From positions 231,373 to 295,372 of the forward strand of contig JARBJD010000068.1 of the NCBI GenBank assembly GCA_033064195.1: a stretch of DNA of 64,000 nt, read 5' to 3'. The notes beneath the pieces were generated by a model that saw nothing but the letters and a program-made list of their open reading frames with translations, had not been told where the DNA came from and ran no database searches. A program made the translations under genes and the position numbers. Positions 45,252-55,717 of this stretch are shown here, piece after piece. This DNA comes from Blattamonas nauphoetae (lineage: Eukaryota; Preaxostyla; Oxymonadida). Numbering within the stretch: the stretch's first letter is position 1; each line of letters starts with the position of its first letter.

Positions 45252-45541
45252 CAGGATTGAAGGAAATGGGTCTTTATTCACTTCTCCTCTCCGTGCTCCC
45301 CCAACAGACGGGAAAGAAGACACAATCACAAAATCTGAGTTGGAGTCTTGACAGAATTATTACTGAAACACCACGTTCCATTGAACACTTATTTTTGAAT
45401 ATCTCAGTCATTCCTTTCAGAAAATTGTTTAAATGTGTGATCAACATTACAAAACATTGCGTGATGGGGAGATCCTCTCTTCAACTGTTTCACGTAAGAC
45501 GAGACTGTCGAAATGACGGATGTATTCGAAGTTCCGGATGG

Positions 45542-48232
45542 ATGTATGTTCCATTTTCACATCTCAAAGTGGAATCTTGTATCTTTGCGTGTTCAGATTC
45601 CTTCGTGAGAACGATCAGCTCTGGTGGCTTTGGAACAGTTGTGGAAATGATTGAGAATTCCACGCGAATCCATTATGCGGGAAAGATGATTCCGTGCATG
45701 GCATTGAAAGACAATAAACGAATAGACCGTGAAGTTAAACGACTTCAAACATTCAATCACCCAGGAATTGTTGGACTGAAAGAATTATCATCGATGGGGA
45801 ACCTGAAAGTGATTGTGATGGAACTGGGGGGTCAGTCCCTTGCAGAAATATTTCGAGATCACACATCTCGTGGAGTTCTTGTGGCTCGCGAAGTTGGTTT
45901 TTGATTTGTTGTTTTCTTGTTGATTGTTGTTGATTCTGTTGTCCTTTGGGTTGGATGTTGTTCATGGATTAATCATTGTTGTGCTTGTGTTTCTTATTGA
46001 TTGTTTCAGGTTGTTTATCGAGTGATGGTGGACATTTCGTCCGCGCTGAACTCGATGCACAACCACGAAAGCGGAGCGACAGCACATGGAGATGTGAAGA
46101 TGGAGAACATTCTTATTTTCCCTGGAGGACACTTCAAACTATGTTTGTCTTTCTCTCCACTCACTTCTTCATCTATTCTTTGTCATGTTCGGATTTCTCT
46201 TCTGTCTTGAACTATTTGTTGATTCTTATGTCATTTTATTTTTTCATTTTCTCCCTCATATGCTCCTCTTTTGTTTCATCTTTTTATTGTTGTGATTTCA
46301 GGTGATTTTGGGGCAGCGGAATCAGAAAATGGAAGCAGCTCACACTCTGTGACTACTCAACTGTATATGTCACCCGAACGTATTGAATCTGAATCAGGAA
46401 AAGCGACATGCTCATCGGATGTGTGGGCGTTGGGGATAGTCCTCCACTGGCTTCTGTTTGGAGAACCGCCTTTCAAGAGTCAGAATGCAGCTCGATTGTT
46501 TCGGGAGATAGGGTCGTTCAAAGTGTCGATGATCGGGTCGAGTTGTGGAGAAGAAGAACGCGCACTTTTGATGCGAATGTTAGATCCAGTTTGTTTCTTT
46601 CTTTCTTTCCTCTCTTTCATCTCTCCTCCTCTCCTTTCATCTCCTTTTTTCATTATCTTCATAATTTGTGTTTTTCTTGTCTCAATTCAGAGCCCAGGGA
46701 CTCGAGTGACGAGTTCCCAATTATGTTCGTTTGGAGTGTTTCGTTGCCTCGTTAACACCCCCTCAGCACTTTGGAAGCTGAAAGATGTGGATGAGAAAGA
46801 ACTCTTGATCAAAATGGAGAGAATGAGGTTGGAACATGATATTGAGAGACAACGACTTGAGAACGAAAAACGAACACTTCAGCTAAATGCCTTGGAAGCT
46901 CTGAAGAAGGAACACGAAGATCGAAAGAAGGATCAAGACACAATCTTGAGAATGGAAGAAGAACGAAAGAAGGATCGCGAGACAATCATAAAACTAGAAG
47001 AAGATCGGAGAATGGATCAGGCAGAGATCTTTTGCTTGAAACGAGACTTTGAGAAAGAAATGGCATTGAAGAACCAACTGGAAATGGAAAAGAACGTCCA
47101 CAAACAGACAGTGGACAGAATGAAGATGGCTGAAACAGAACTCCGTTCTGAAAATGCAACTCTGAAGAAAGACATAGAAATAGAAAAAAACACCCACAAA
47201 CGAGATCAAACCACGATTAAACAATTGGGAATGGACTTGAATAAAGAGAAGGAGAGAATAACTCAACTGGAAATGGAGATGATAATACAGAGGATAAATC
47301 AAACTCAACCATCCCCTCAGCCAACACCACTGCCAACTCAACCATCGATGCAAGCATTCCTTTCGTTTCCCTCCGCCCCTCCTTCTACGCCTCTTTCACT
47401 ATCCCCTGCTCATCACCAAAATCAGCCTTCAACTCAACTACTACCAACTACGGTTCAAGCGTTCCATTTCGCACAACCTCCTCTTCAGCCAGCACCTCAT
47501 TCGAGTGGAGTTCGTTCAAATGGACCTCTCGCATCGTCTACAGCAAGACAAGGAACTGCCCCACAATCCCAAATCGGAGCACCAACGATCGAAGAGTCCG
47601 ACAATCCTCTCCCAAAACAACCATCTTTAAGTGCACTGTCTCCCCGAGCTGAGCCGGAGGTTCGATCGATAGTGACACCGAAACCCGACGTCCAAAATTG
47701 GAACCCTTCGCCAAATGCGCCTTTTCCGCCGCCTAACAATCTTTCCATGTCTCAGAATTATCCTCCAGCCGTAACGAACAACCCGAGGCCCTTTTCCGCT
47801 TTCCCATCAAGTTCGCCAACAAACCATCCCCAAAACATGCAAATTCCATCGCAGACCAAATTTCAGAATCGTCCTGCAAATCCTGCTACGTCTTTTGCCC
47901 CGCCGCCTCGAATTAACTCAATGGATCGACTGATCGTGAGATCGAAATCCACCAACTATCGAAAACCAACTGAAAAGACTGTTTTGAGAAGCAGTGTCAC
48001 ACGACCAGCTATTTCTTCCTCAAAGCCAACAACAGCCCGACCTGCCACGTCGCTCGGAAGTTCGCGTGGGAGTCTCAGCAGCTCGACGTCAAATCCACAC
48101 AGCCGCACGAATTCGCTTTCACGGTCTCGTGGTTCATTGAAATCCATCGATTCTCCAAATTTGGGAAGAACCACGGCTAAAGCTCGAACAAAGCATCAGT
48201 CGTCACTCACATCGTCCTACACTCGAAAGTGA
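45542..48232 (+). CDS. NEK-like protein kinase with coiled coil and Ser/Pro-rich tail
   Basis: Four exons: 45542-45892, 46010-46142, 46302-46588 and 46691-48232, with GT-AG introns of 117, 159 and 102 nt. Kinase landmarks in order: glycine loop SSGGFGTVVEM; a Lys in YAGKMI at the ATP site; Glu-bearing helix DREVKRLQTFNHPGIVGL; catalytic loop HGDVKMENILIF; CDFGAAES made across the second splice; SPE; and DVWALGIVLHWLLFGEPPF. After the kinase (about 250 residues) comes a coiled coil of about 170 residues rich in Glu/Lys (ERMRLEHDIERQRLENEKRT). A long disordered tail rich in Ser, Pro, Thr and Asn ends RTKHQSSLTSSYTRK. The start is uncertain; the frame is open further upstream. HGD in place of HRD is unusual but shared with the paralog at 22 kb. 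Likely cytoplasmic or cytoskeletal signalling, by family. Confidence 0.8.
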
Positions 48233-48624
48233 CAGTTAATCATGATTCCTGACTCATTTTTCATTTCATTCAGGTTGTGTACGCCATCAATTGTAGGAAT
48301 ATGCCCCTTCATGTTGATCAAAACCACCCCGGAATGCTTGCGGAATACAATCTCCTTCTCCACCAAAATTCCAGTCCATCTCAGGATTTCGAGAGTTGAT
48401 TGGGATCAATCCAATTTGTGGGCCGATTAAATCCCCTTTCGGTCTTGATCACAATCATTCAGTCAATCATGATTCTCCTTGTCCTTACAACAGTCCTTTC
48501 CTCGACAGCTGAGGAATGATGTGAGTATCTTTGATAATGCTGGAAGAATTGGGATGGAAATGTACGAATGGGTTCGATGCGATGGTGGGAGTGGAAGAAT
48601 ACCATGCTGAGAGAGTAAGAGGAA
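48233..48624. other. Stretch without a clear gene
   Basis: Downstream of the kinase. Short frames only on both strands; no repeat or RNA gene seen. Confidence 0.4.
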
Positions 48625-49885
48625 TCAGCAATGAAAATGAGACAACGAGAGTCGTATTTGTGGAGAATGGAGAGGTGATGGTGAAGGATATACATGAGCA
48701 TGGGGTCTCAGGACGTCAATGGAGTGGGTAAAAAAAGCAAGAAATGGATCTGAATGATGAAGGAGAGCGTTGTGAGATAGCAAAGGGGGGTTAAGGAAGA
48801 GAGGACGAGGAGAAGAGAAGACGAGAAAATGAGAAGAAGGATGGAGGCTGAGATTGAATAAAAACAAGAATTGAAGAGAAAATGTGATGAATAAATGAAG
48901 AGTGAAGTAGCACACCTCGATTTCCAGACACCCATCGAATCCCACTTGTGTTGGCGATGTCGATCGAACCCGGGCTGAGTTCAACAGAATTACTGATGAG
49001 AGAGAGAATAATGGAGATAACACAGATGATAGGGAGAGCGAAAAGAAGAGAGGTGGGGAAAAGTGCATCAGAATGAGAAGAGAGCAAACGTTCATTTCGG
49101 TGGAATGTGTCCTGACTTGTGCCAAACACAAATACTCTTTCGAACATGTCCTCTGTTTGTATCCCATCAGATTCTTTCTCTTCTTTTGCTCTTTCTAGTC
49201 GGGTCAATTCTATTTGCCGTTCTCATCGAGCTTTACAGTTGTTGGACAATTTTGATAATTGGGAAACTTTGTTGATCCCTTGCGCGTTCTTAAGCCGATT
49301 GATGTCCACTTTCAACAGCAACTTCCTTCCCCAAAACGGAGTACTCCCATCTACTTCGTTCTTCTCCATCTCGTCATCAGCACGCTCCATCCAAAAAACA
49401 TCTGATTGAGGGACCAATTCGGTAGGTTTGACGGTCCAACACAGTTTCTGACATGGGATCAACAGCTGATGGTCTGTCGTTCTCACAGAGAACTCTCAAC
49501 ATCGCGACGAATGGAAGGGTCGTACTGTGACATGACATGATTTGGAGCTGGAGAAAAGGTTCGCATATTGTTTGTCTTTTTTCCGGCATTTTCCAATTTC
49601 CCAAAATTGTCCAACAATTGTAATCTGTTGTCTGGATCCTTCTTCCCTTCGTCTGAATTTATCCATTCATCGATTAGTTTTCTTTATTTTGAGATGATTA
49701 GGTTTTTGTTCTTTTGGCCTGCTTGCATCAGCTTGTTTGAGATATCCATCGTGGATCAACAGATCAGAGTGACCATTCGCTGTTGGGAGGTGAAAAATGA
49801 GATCAAAAATGAAACCAGATGAGAAATGATCGTGTGACAATGCATCGGAGTGAGAGAGAAGTGCAGTGACGGAGATGTTGAAAAG
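48625..49885 (-). pseudogene. Unknown gene remnant paralogous to the core of the 3.1-kb element
   Basis: Minus-strand segments match 18.55-19.3 kb: KEYLCLAQVRTHSTEMN, GSIDIANTSGIRWVSGNRG, and nucleotide identity near 85 percent around 49.0-49.2 and 49.65-49.88 kb. Here the SIDIAN segment lacks the TAG seen in the other copy. A 385-bp element splits the sequence at 49236, and the match ends abruptly at about 49885 where the Polinton begins. I do not recognise the protein; hydrophobic frames on the minus strand (SLLFALPIICVISIIL) are partly probable introns. Confidence 0.4.
49236..49620. mobile_element. MITE, 385 bp, TA target, CAGTTGTTGG termini
   Basis: Inverted termini CAGTTGTTGGACAATTTT, with TA duplicated at 49234-49235 and 49621-49622. 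The paralogous copy at 18.93 kb lacks this segment and shows the uninterrupted empty site, which independently defines the insertion. Tc1/mariner-like by termini and target. Non-coding inside. Confidence 0.85.
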
Positions 49886-51400
49886 AAGTAGTATAGTAGA
49901 CGATTTGGGAACCAGATTGAAATAGTCGTTGAAATCAGAAACGAAAAGTCAATTCCGATTGACCATTTCTAAATCTTGTATTAAAAGGAATTTAGGCCAT
50001 TTCAATGATGCCAATATTTGACCTAAATTCCAACAATATATCCAATATTTCGACCTCATTTTAAGCGTCAATTTTGAAGCAAATTTTTGTCATATTCCAA
50101 AAATGTTGTCACTTTTTTCGATGATTTTTCACTTTTGAACTCGAACAAAGTGAATCCAACTTGAGAACCACTTCGAAAAAAATCGAAAAAAATTCTAAAA
50201 TGTCAGGGACGATGTGAGTCGTCGATCAAAACAATCCCGATGAAAATCGGTTGAGAATTCGTGGAGCTACGTACCGAACTGTGATCAAAAAAGTGACAAA
50301 AAAGTCGATTTTCAGATTTCGCTACAAACAACTACTTTATGTTTCAAATTCACCTCAAACATCTTCTAAAATTACAAAATCGATTTCAGAAGGTGAGATT
50401 CGCGATAAAAAACACATTTTGGAAAAAAAGTTTGATCCGACCCATTGAGGATTTTTACGAGTCAAATTTTTCGAGATAAGGTATGGACCCTGTCTTCCAT
50501 CATCTTTCGCTCAGGAATCGTCCTCTTATGACGCCTTTTTGTGTTAGATCGGATAAGAACGCCTTCTGGCGACTTTAGGTATGAACCTTTTCACGTCACG
50601 ATCCTTCGGACACTTTTTTGCCAATTTTCGTTTTTAACGTTAGATCTTCTAAATTCTTCGCATTCGCGTCCTAGCGACGCTTTTTTGAGATTTCCTGTTT
50701 TCCCACTTCATTAGTTCTCTTTTTTTGCACACATCTTTGATTCACCACATTTTCGCCAACTTTTCACTCATATCACTTTTGTCTCACGTTTTCACATATC
50801 ATCCTCTCTTTCTCACCTTCCGAGGAGGGAGTGGCTGAATTTTTTAACACTTTTGTTCAGTACTTTTTCCTTAATCTTGATTTTACGTCTTTTTCCCCAT
50901 TTCTTGTCCGCATGTTTGTCTTAACAAAAACTCGTTTCAATGCATTTCATAACACATCTCGTTTGTTCCATTTCACATATTGTCTGTTCATAAGACTCTC
51001 TCATTTCCCTCATTTCACAACCCTTTTTTCCGTCGTTCACACCTCACGAGCACATCATTATGTCTTCATTGTTATTAACTTTTCTGCTTAATTTGACAAA
51101 AAGAGATTGAAACAAGGTACAATGAAGTGAGCAAGTACAATAGTGAATGGTGAAATGGATAAAGTGAGATATGAGGTACACTAATGTGTTTTATGAACGG
51201 GTTCATCGAAATTCTGCATAAAAAGAGCAAACAAAAGTGAATGAAGTGGCAATCAAACAATAAAGTGAAGTGAGGGACGAAAGAAACGAGGAGAGTAAAA
51301 AACGACGAGATCAAGGTTACAAAATGATTTTTATGCGCGAACGAAACCAATGTAGTCTATTCCATGTGAACTGAGTTTAGAAAAACATACTGTTGAACTT
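49886..51400. other. Polinton left end, non-coding, probable terminal repeat
   Basis: AT-rich sequence with many short frames and no supported gene. Degenerate direct repeats occur at 50.46-50.69 kb (gacgcc or gcgacg followed by TTTTT, and GTTAGATC twice). Position at the element edge suggests the terminal inverted repeat; not testable here. Confidence 0.45.
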
Positions 51401-52800
51401 TAAAACATAATTGGAGAATTGATATTGAGCGGGCACTGTGGATTGTTTCTATTGTGTTCATAATTGAATTTTAGAATTAGATAAATAAAAAACAAGAGAA
51501 TACCAGTTTGGTTCCAGTTGTGAGACATCCTTTGCGACCATAAACAGCAACGCTTCACTCGATTGGATGGTCACTCTTCAGTCCACTTTATCTGGTACAC
51601 AAATTGATTTTAAGAAAGAATGAATGTGGAAACAGAGGATACCAGTTTCAATTCTTCAGTGACACATTCTTTCGAAGTCTAAAACACCATACTGTACCTC
51701 AGAGGTGAGGATCATTGACATCGAGTTAACTATGGGTTTTAAAAAGTGAACGAATAATAAAGCGTGAGCATACCGGTTTCATTTTTTGATTTCCACATTC
51801 AGCGAACGATAAACCGCGATCGTGTACCCAATTCGAAGGTGCCTTTTGTGATCGATTGTATCTGGTACAACAATGGTTTTTATCAAAGAATTCAGTGAAA
51901 AAGTGAACAAACCGGTTAATCTCGACTTGGATCCACCTTCGTTAGAACATAAAACATTGTGCTGTACCTGAATGAAGAAGACTGAAAAAGAGCAAAATTG
52001 AGTCCGAGAATGAGTTTTATCAAAAGAGAAGAGTAAAAATGAAAAAGCCAAAAGAGGGAGAACATGAATTCTAGGTCAGTAGAAAGTAAAACAAAGCGGC
52101 GTACCTTCTGAATCAAAATCGACGATCGATCGAGAAATTTCGAGCACCAAAAAGTTGATCAAAAAAATTAGAACTCATGTCAAACTTTAATTTTTGAAAA
52201 AAGTGAAAGACAATGAAGAGATAATGAGAATGAAGTGAGAACGAAAATCCAAGAGTGAAGTGGAGAGAGAAAAAAGAGAAGACAAAAAGTGATGTGAAAA
52301 TGACGGTACAACAATGAGTCTTAGGAAAAGATTAATCAAAAAAGAGAACAAACAAGTAAAAATTCTTCGGTGAAACACACTTTCGATCGAAGAGACGTCA
52401 TAGTGCGTCGGAGTCGAGAGGATCGGTTGGAGTGAGGTCAGAAAAGTATTTTAAAAAAGAATGATCAAAAGAGAAGAACATACAAGTTAATTGTCGAGAG
52501 AGAAACATCCTATCAAGAGCTAAGAAGCAGCGGTCGACCAGATCTGAAGGTCACTTTTCGGTTCCATCAGAGAAGGTACAAAAAAGAGTTTTAGGAAAGA
52601 ATGAATTGAATAAGAGAACAAACCATTTAAGAATAAGTCGGAAACGAAATTCCAGAAGATAAAACGAAGTAGTGTACCTGAACGAGAGGAGAAGAAAAAA
52701 GTGAATGATCGAGAACGAGAATGGAGAGACGAAAAAGAAAAGAGAACAAATGTGAAAGTAGAAAGCGGAACACACCTAAATCAAACGGTAAAGAGCAGCC
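51400..52800 (-). repeat. Diverged modular repeat array in the Polinton end
   Basis: On the minus strand, two kinds of module alternate. Type A follows a gtac(a)g boundary and contains TGTTTTAT or CGTTTTAT (near 51.68, 51.95 and 52.66 kb). Type B contains GTGACC, a GCTG.TTAT-like core and AGGATGT (near 51.55, 51.83 and 52.53 kb). Modules end before gtat or gttt, and the intervals are T-rich on that strand. The spacing, 150-350 bp, is irregular. The boundaries resemble splice sites, so these could be duplicated exons, but no continuous frame links them. Confidence 0.45.
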
Positions 52801-52917
52801 AGGAACGAGAAGAAAGGATCATGTCCCATTGAAGGACTTTCTCTGATCAAACATGACTGATCGAACCCATCGATGAGAGGATCGAAGTCTCGGAAGATCA
52901 CCAACGATAAAATCACG

Positions 52918-52949
52918 AATGAAAATTTATTTTTGAATTTTTTAATTTT
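52918..52949 (+). promoter_or_regulatory. Displaced Polinton promoter motif
   Basis: The run TTTATTTTTGAATTTTTTAATTTT matches AT-rich motifs directly upstream of other Polinton ORFs: 55683-55712 before the polymerase, 60093-60110 before the integrase, 62085-62100 before the 108-residue ORF, and 63315-63335. Here the ORF that should follow is 2.3 kb away, beyond the transposon. The promoter role is inference from repeated position. Confidence 0.5.
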
Positions 52950-55269
52950 AGGCTTGTCTGACCGGCCAAAAGTGCCGGTCAGTGTCAGTCCGAAATTTTT
53001 CAAAGGGTCAGATCTAACCTGAACATGAAATCACGTGCTATGAACAAGAAACTAAGACATTTACAGATATGCATGTTGGAAGCTGCTTCTGGATACCGTT
53101 TGGCACTCTGGTTTCAATTATTTGTTCGGCTCTACGTTCCTCGTTCGTTGGAACTGATTTTTTCTCACCATCTCTGTCTTATTCTCACTTTTCTTCAGAT
53201 AATCGACCTCAATACGGGATTCAGGACTAATCGGAGCCGAAACACACATCTTGATGACGTCTCCTCAATCTTTTGCTCTCATCGTGAATCGAAGTCACAG
53301 GACAGTTTCTAGGTCTTCTTTTCGCATTTCAATCTCTTTTTTGTTGATTTCAGACTTCCATTCATTGCGACGTCATCAGTCCATCTAATCAAGTCTCTTT
53401 TCCTCCTTTTTCTACCTCTCAGACTTTTGTTGTCCCCGTTCACTCCTCTCCATCATATCTCTATCGAGTATGACTCTCTTGTCTGCTTTCTCCTCTGCCC
53501 TGACGCCACTTCGGATTTCTGCCACTGCTGCTCTCTAGCACTTGTGGGATACTGACCAACATGCGATTGAAGTTATCCCTCCTGCTGTTTATGCCAGGAA
53601 AGTCCAAATTCCCTCCGAAACGACCTTCCTCGACAAGATCCTACTCATCAGACAGAACTTGATGTTGCACCAATGCCGGCAATCGTCCTCATCAGGTGTT
53701 GCCGTGGCCGACGACACAGCAACAATCGAAGGGCATGAGTTTCTCCCAGCCACTCTCTAGTCGAAAGGGAACCCAACACCAACACACCCATAATAGAACG
53801 GCAGCGTCGACAGCCTTCAACACACTCCAAACCCAACCATCGTCTCTCCACCGCCTTCTCAGTTCGGCTTCCTCGATCTGTCTGAGCACTCTGACACTGT
53901 TCCTCACTCACCGCACTTGTCAGATGGACTCCCCACATCGGATGGGCTTCTCCCCTTCTAACGCAGCAGAGAAGAAGTTGACAGTTGTGGAGTATGTGGA
54001 TGGCTGTGTGCAGGGAGTGCATCTGATGTTCATCCACGTACCCTCCAATCTTTTCGTTGTCACAAGTGTCAGTCAGCAGCTGTTGGAGAAATCATCTGGT
54101 CTTGTCACAGACATTCTCCTTTCTCCACAATCAGTCGGCTGGAGAAGATCCCGTTCACTTAATCTCTCAGATTTTATTTAGTTTTGACATTCACATCGAG
54201 TGTTGTTTTGTTGATGAAGACCAGATGAAGTAAAGCGAGAAATGACAATACAATAAGTCCAGTCTTGGTCTATGTTTGCACTGATCATCAAACTTTCACA
54301 ACGAGATCCGGATTCTTCCCTCCAACCTTATCGAGAATCAACTTCAGCACAACATTGAGTTTCTGAATGGACAGAGAGTTGGAATAAGAGATGAGGAACA
54401 TGTGTGACAAACTACTTCTCTTCTTTTCTGTTCGTTGCTGTTTGATCGATGGTTCTGGACGTTGTTTCGGTTTTGTAAAATCTCACTTCATTGTGGTTGA
54501 TGGCTAGAGAATAGTAGTGGCAGTGGAGATGGAATGAAATGAATGGAGGGAGTGTATCTGCTGTCGTTGTGGGTGGTAAATTCAGATTCGCCTCTCAAAT
54601 CAAAGATTCGACCCTTTTTGGTTGGACTGAGATGGAACGATCACCCCAAGAATATCCAAGAATCAAACCGACGACAAAGATCAATGAGATTTCCACATAA
54701 ACAGCTAGGATAGAACTGGAACTTGACCGTGAAGAAAACGGCATGCAGCAGATCGTACAAGACGATGATGGAACAGCAGAGGCAAGAGATCCTGAGAAAA
54801 TAGAAGAAAAAAAACGAGATGAGATGAATTTAGGGATAATAAGGGGATTGATGAGCGAAATGAGAATGAGTCGGATGACATCACAATACCATCTTTTCTT
54901 GCATTATTGTCAAATGAATATGTCGTTGTGATTCATTTCACAGAAGTAGGACTTGCAGCTATAATGGTTTCTGTAAGAGATGACGAATCAGAACGATCAT
55001 CCGTCCATAACTGTTTTGAAGAACCGCACGATCTTCAAATGCCTGTAAAGAAGAGTGAGACGGCCTGAATGAAGTGACAATAATTCAATCCAATCATCTG
55101 CAGCAGAAATTACGTTGATTTTCATGGGATTTCTGCAAATCTCGGATCAAAATGAAAACACTTCGGAGAAATTGTAACTCTGGACTATGGGTTCTGGTAT
55201 TTCTCCGGTCAGTGACCGTCAGTACTTTTCGGTGAAAACTGACCGGTCAGTGCCGGTCAGACAAGCCTA
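52950..55269. mobile_element. 2.3-kb transposon inserted in the Polinton, 8-bp target duplication
   Basis: Inverted termini start TAGGCTTGTCTGACCGGC, with further CCGGTCAGTG-type palindromes just inside both ends. The flanking direct repeat is TTTAATTT (52942-52949 and 55270-55277). Removal joins TTTTTGAATTTTTTAATTTG to the start of the next ORF, matching the promoter motif before the polymerase. hAT-like by duplication length (inference). Inside are gene-like fragments on the plus strand (for example 53.9-54.15 kb, TVVEYVDGCVQGVHLMFIHV) but no recognised transposase. Confidence 0.75.
53930..54181 (+). pseudogene. Gene-like fragment inside the 2.3-kb transposon
   Basis: A plus-strand frame with protein-like composition (RMGFSPSNAAEKKLTVVEYV to SSGLVTDILLSPQSVG, ending at TAG 54179-54181) has no start context and no recognised family. 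The sequence before it in the same frame is low complexity. It may be a captured fragment of a host gene. Confidence 0.3.
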
Positions 55270-55284
55270 TTTAATTTGTATTAA

Positions 55285-55674
55285 ATGAATCCAACTGAAA
55301 TGTACAACGAAAGACGTCGAGTATGTTCAGAACAAGCATTAATTGAATCAATGAAAGAAGAGAACTGTTCGCTAGTCTCTGAGTATGTCAGAAATAATGT
55401 GCCGGTGACGTATGTTCATGAGGGAGTTGAATGGAGAATAAAACCAAAGTTGTGGAATCAAGGAAACCGACCACACATAGCAAAACGTCGGCACTACACT
55501 CAATCATTCGTCGAAAATGAACTGAAGAAATATAATTGTGAGCTCGTCGGTGAGTACACCAAAGTTCTGGTTCCATTCACATATCGAGAGATTGGCGGAA
55601 GTGAAGTGTTCAGAATTAGACTTGATTCCTGGCTAAAGGCAACGATAAAGCCCCATCAGAGAAAACAGAAATAA
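55285..55674 (+). CDS. Polinton small protein with two internal repeats
   Basis: A 129-residue basic protein from ATG 55285 (MNPTEMYNERRRVCSEQ). It contains a duplicated module of about 45 residues. The first is ESMKEENCSLVSEYVRNNVP with VTYVHEGVEWRIKPKLW; the second is ENELKKYNCELVGEYTKVLV with FTYREIGGSEVFRIRLDSW. Each ends with a Pro-His pair near its C-terminus. Short repeats of this layout (C-x-L-x-x-E-Y followed by a beta hairpin) resemble DNA-binding modules attached to homing-type nucleases in phages and large DNA viruses; that comparison is from memory and uncertain. No nuclease motif is present. It lies 43 bp upstream of the polymerase gene, and its own AT-rich promoter motif is separated by the 2.3-kb insertion. 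Confidence 0.6.
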   Translation: MNPTEMYNERRRVCSEQALIESMKEENCSLVSEYVRNNVPVTYVHEGVEWRIKPKLWNQGNRPHIAKRRHYTQSFVENELKKYNCELVGEYTKVLVPFTYREIGGSEVFRIRLDSWLKATIKPHQRKQK

Positions 55675-55717
55675 ACGCTCAACTTTTTTTATTTTCGGAT
55701 TTTTTAATTTGTAGTAA

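Noticed and set aside
50831-51350. Short Phe-rich frames on both strands
   Set aside because: AT-rich low-complexity sequence in the Polinton end; no start context, homologous repeat or domain.
51400-52800. CRISPR array or tRNA cluster
   Set aside because: Units are diverged and irregularly spaced, with no identical repeats, and no cloverleaf was found.
53542-53760. 72-codon plus-strand frame in the 2.3-kb transposon
   Set aside because: No recognised domain, competing frames on both strands, and no promoter-like motif.
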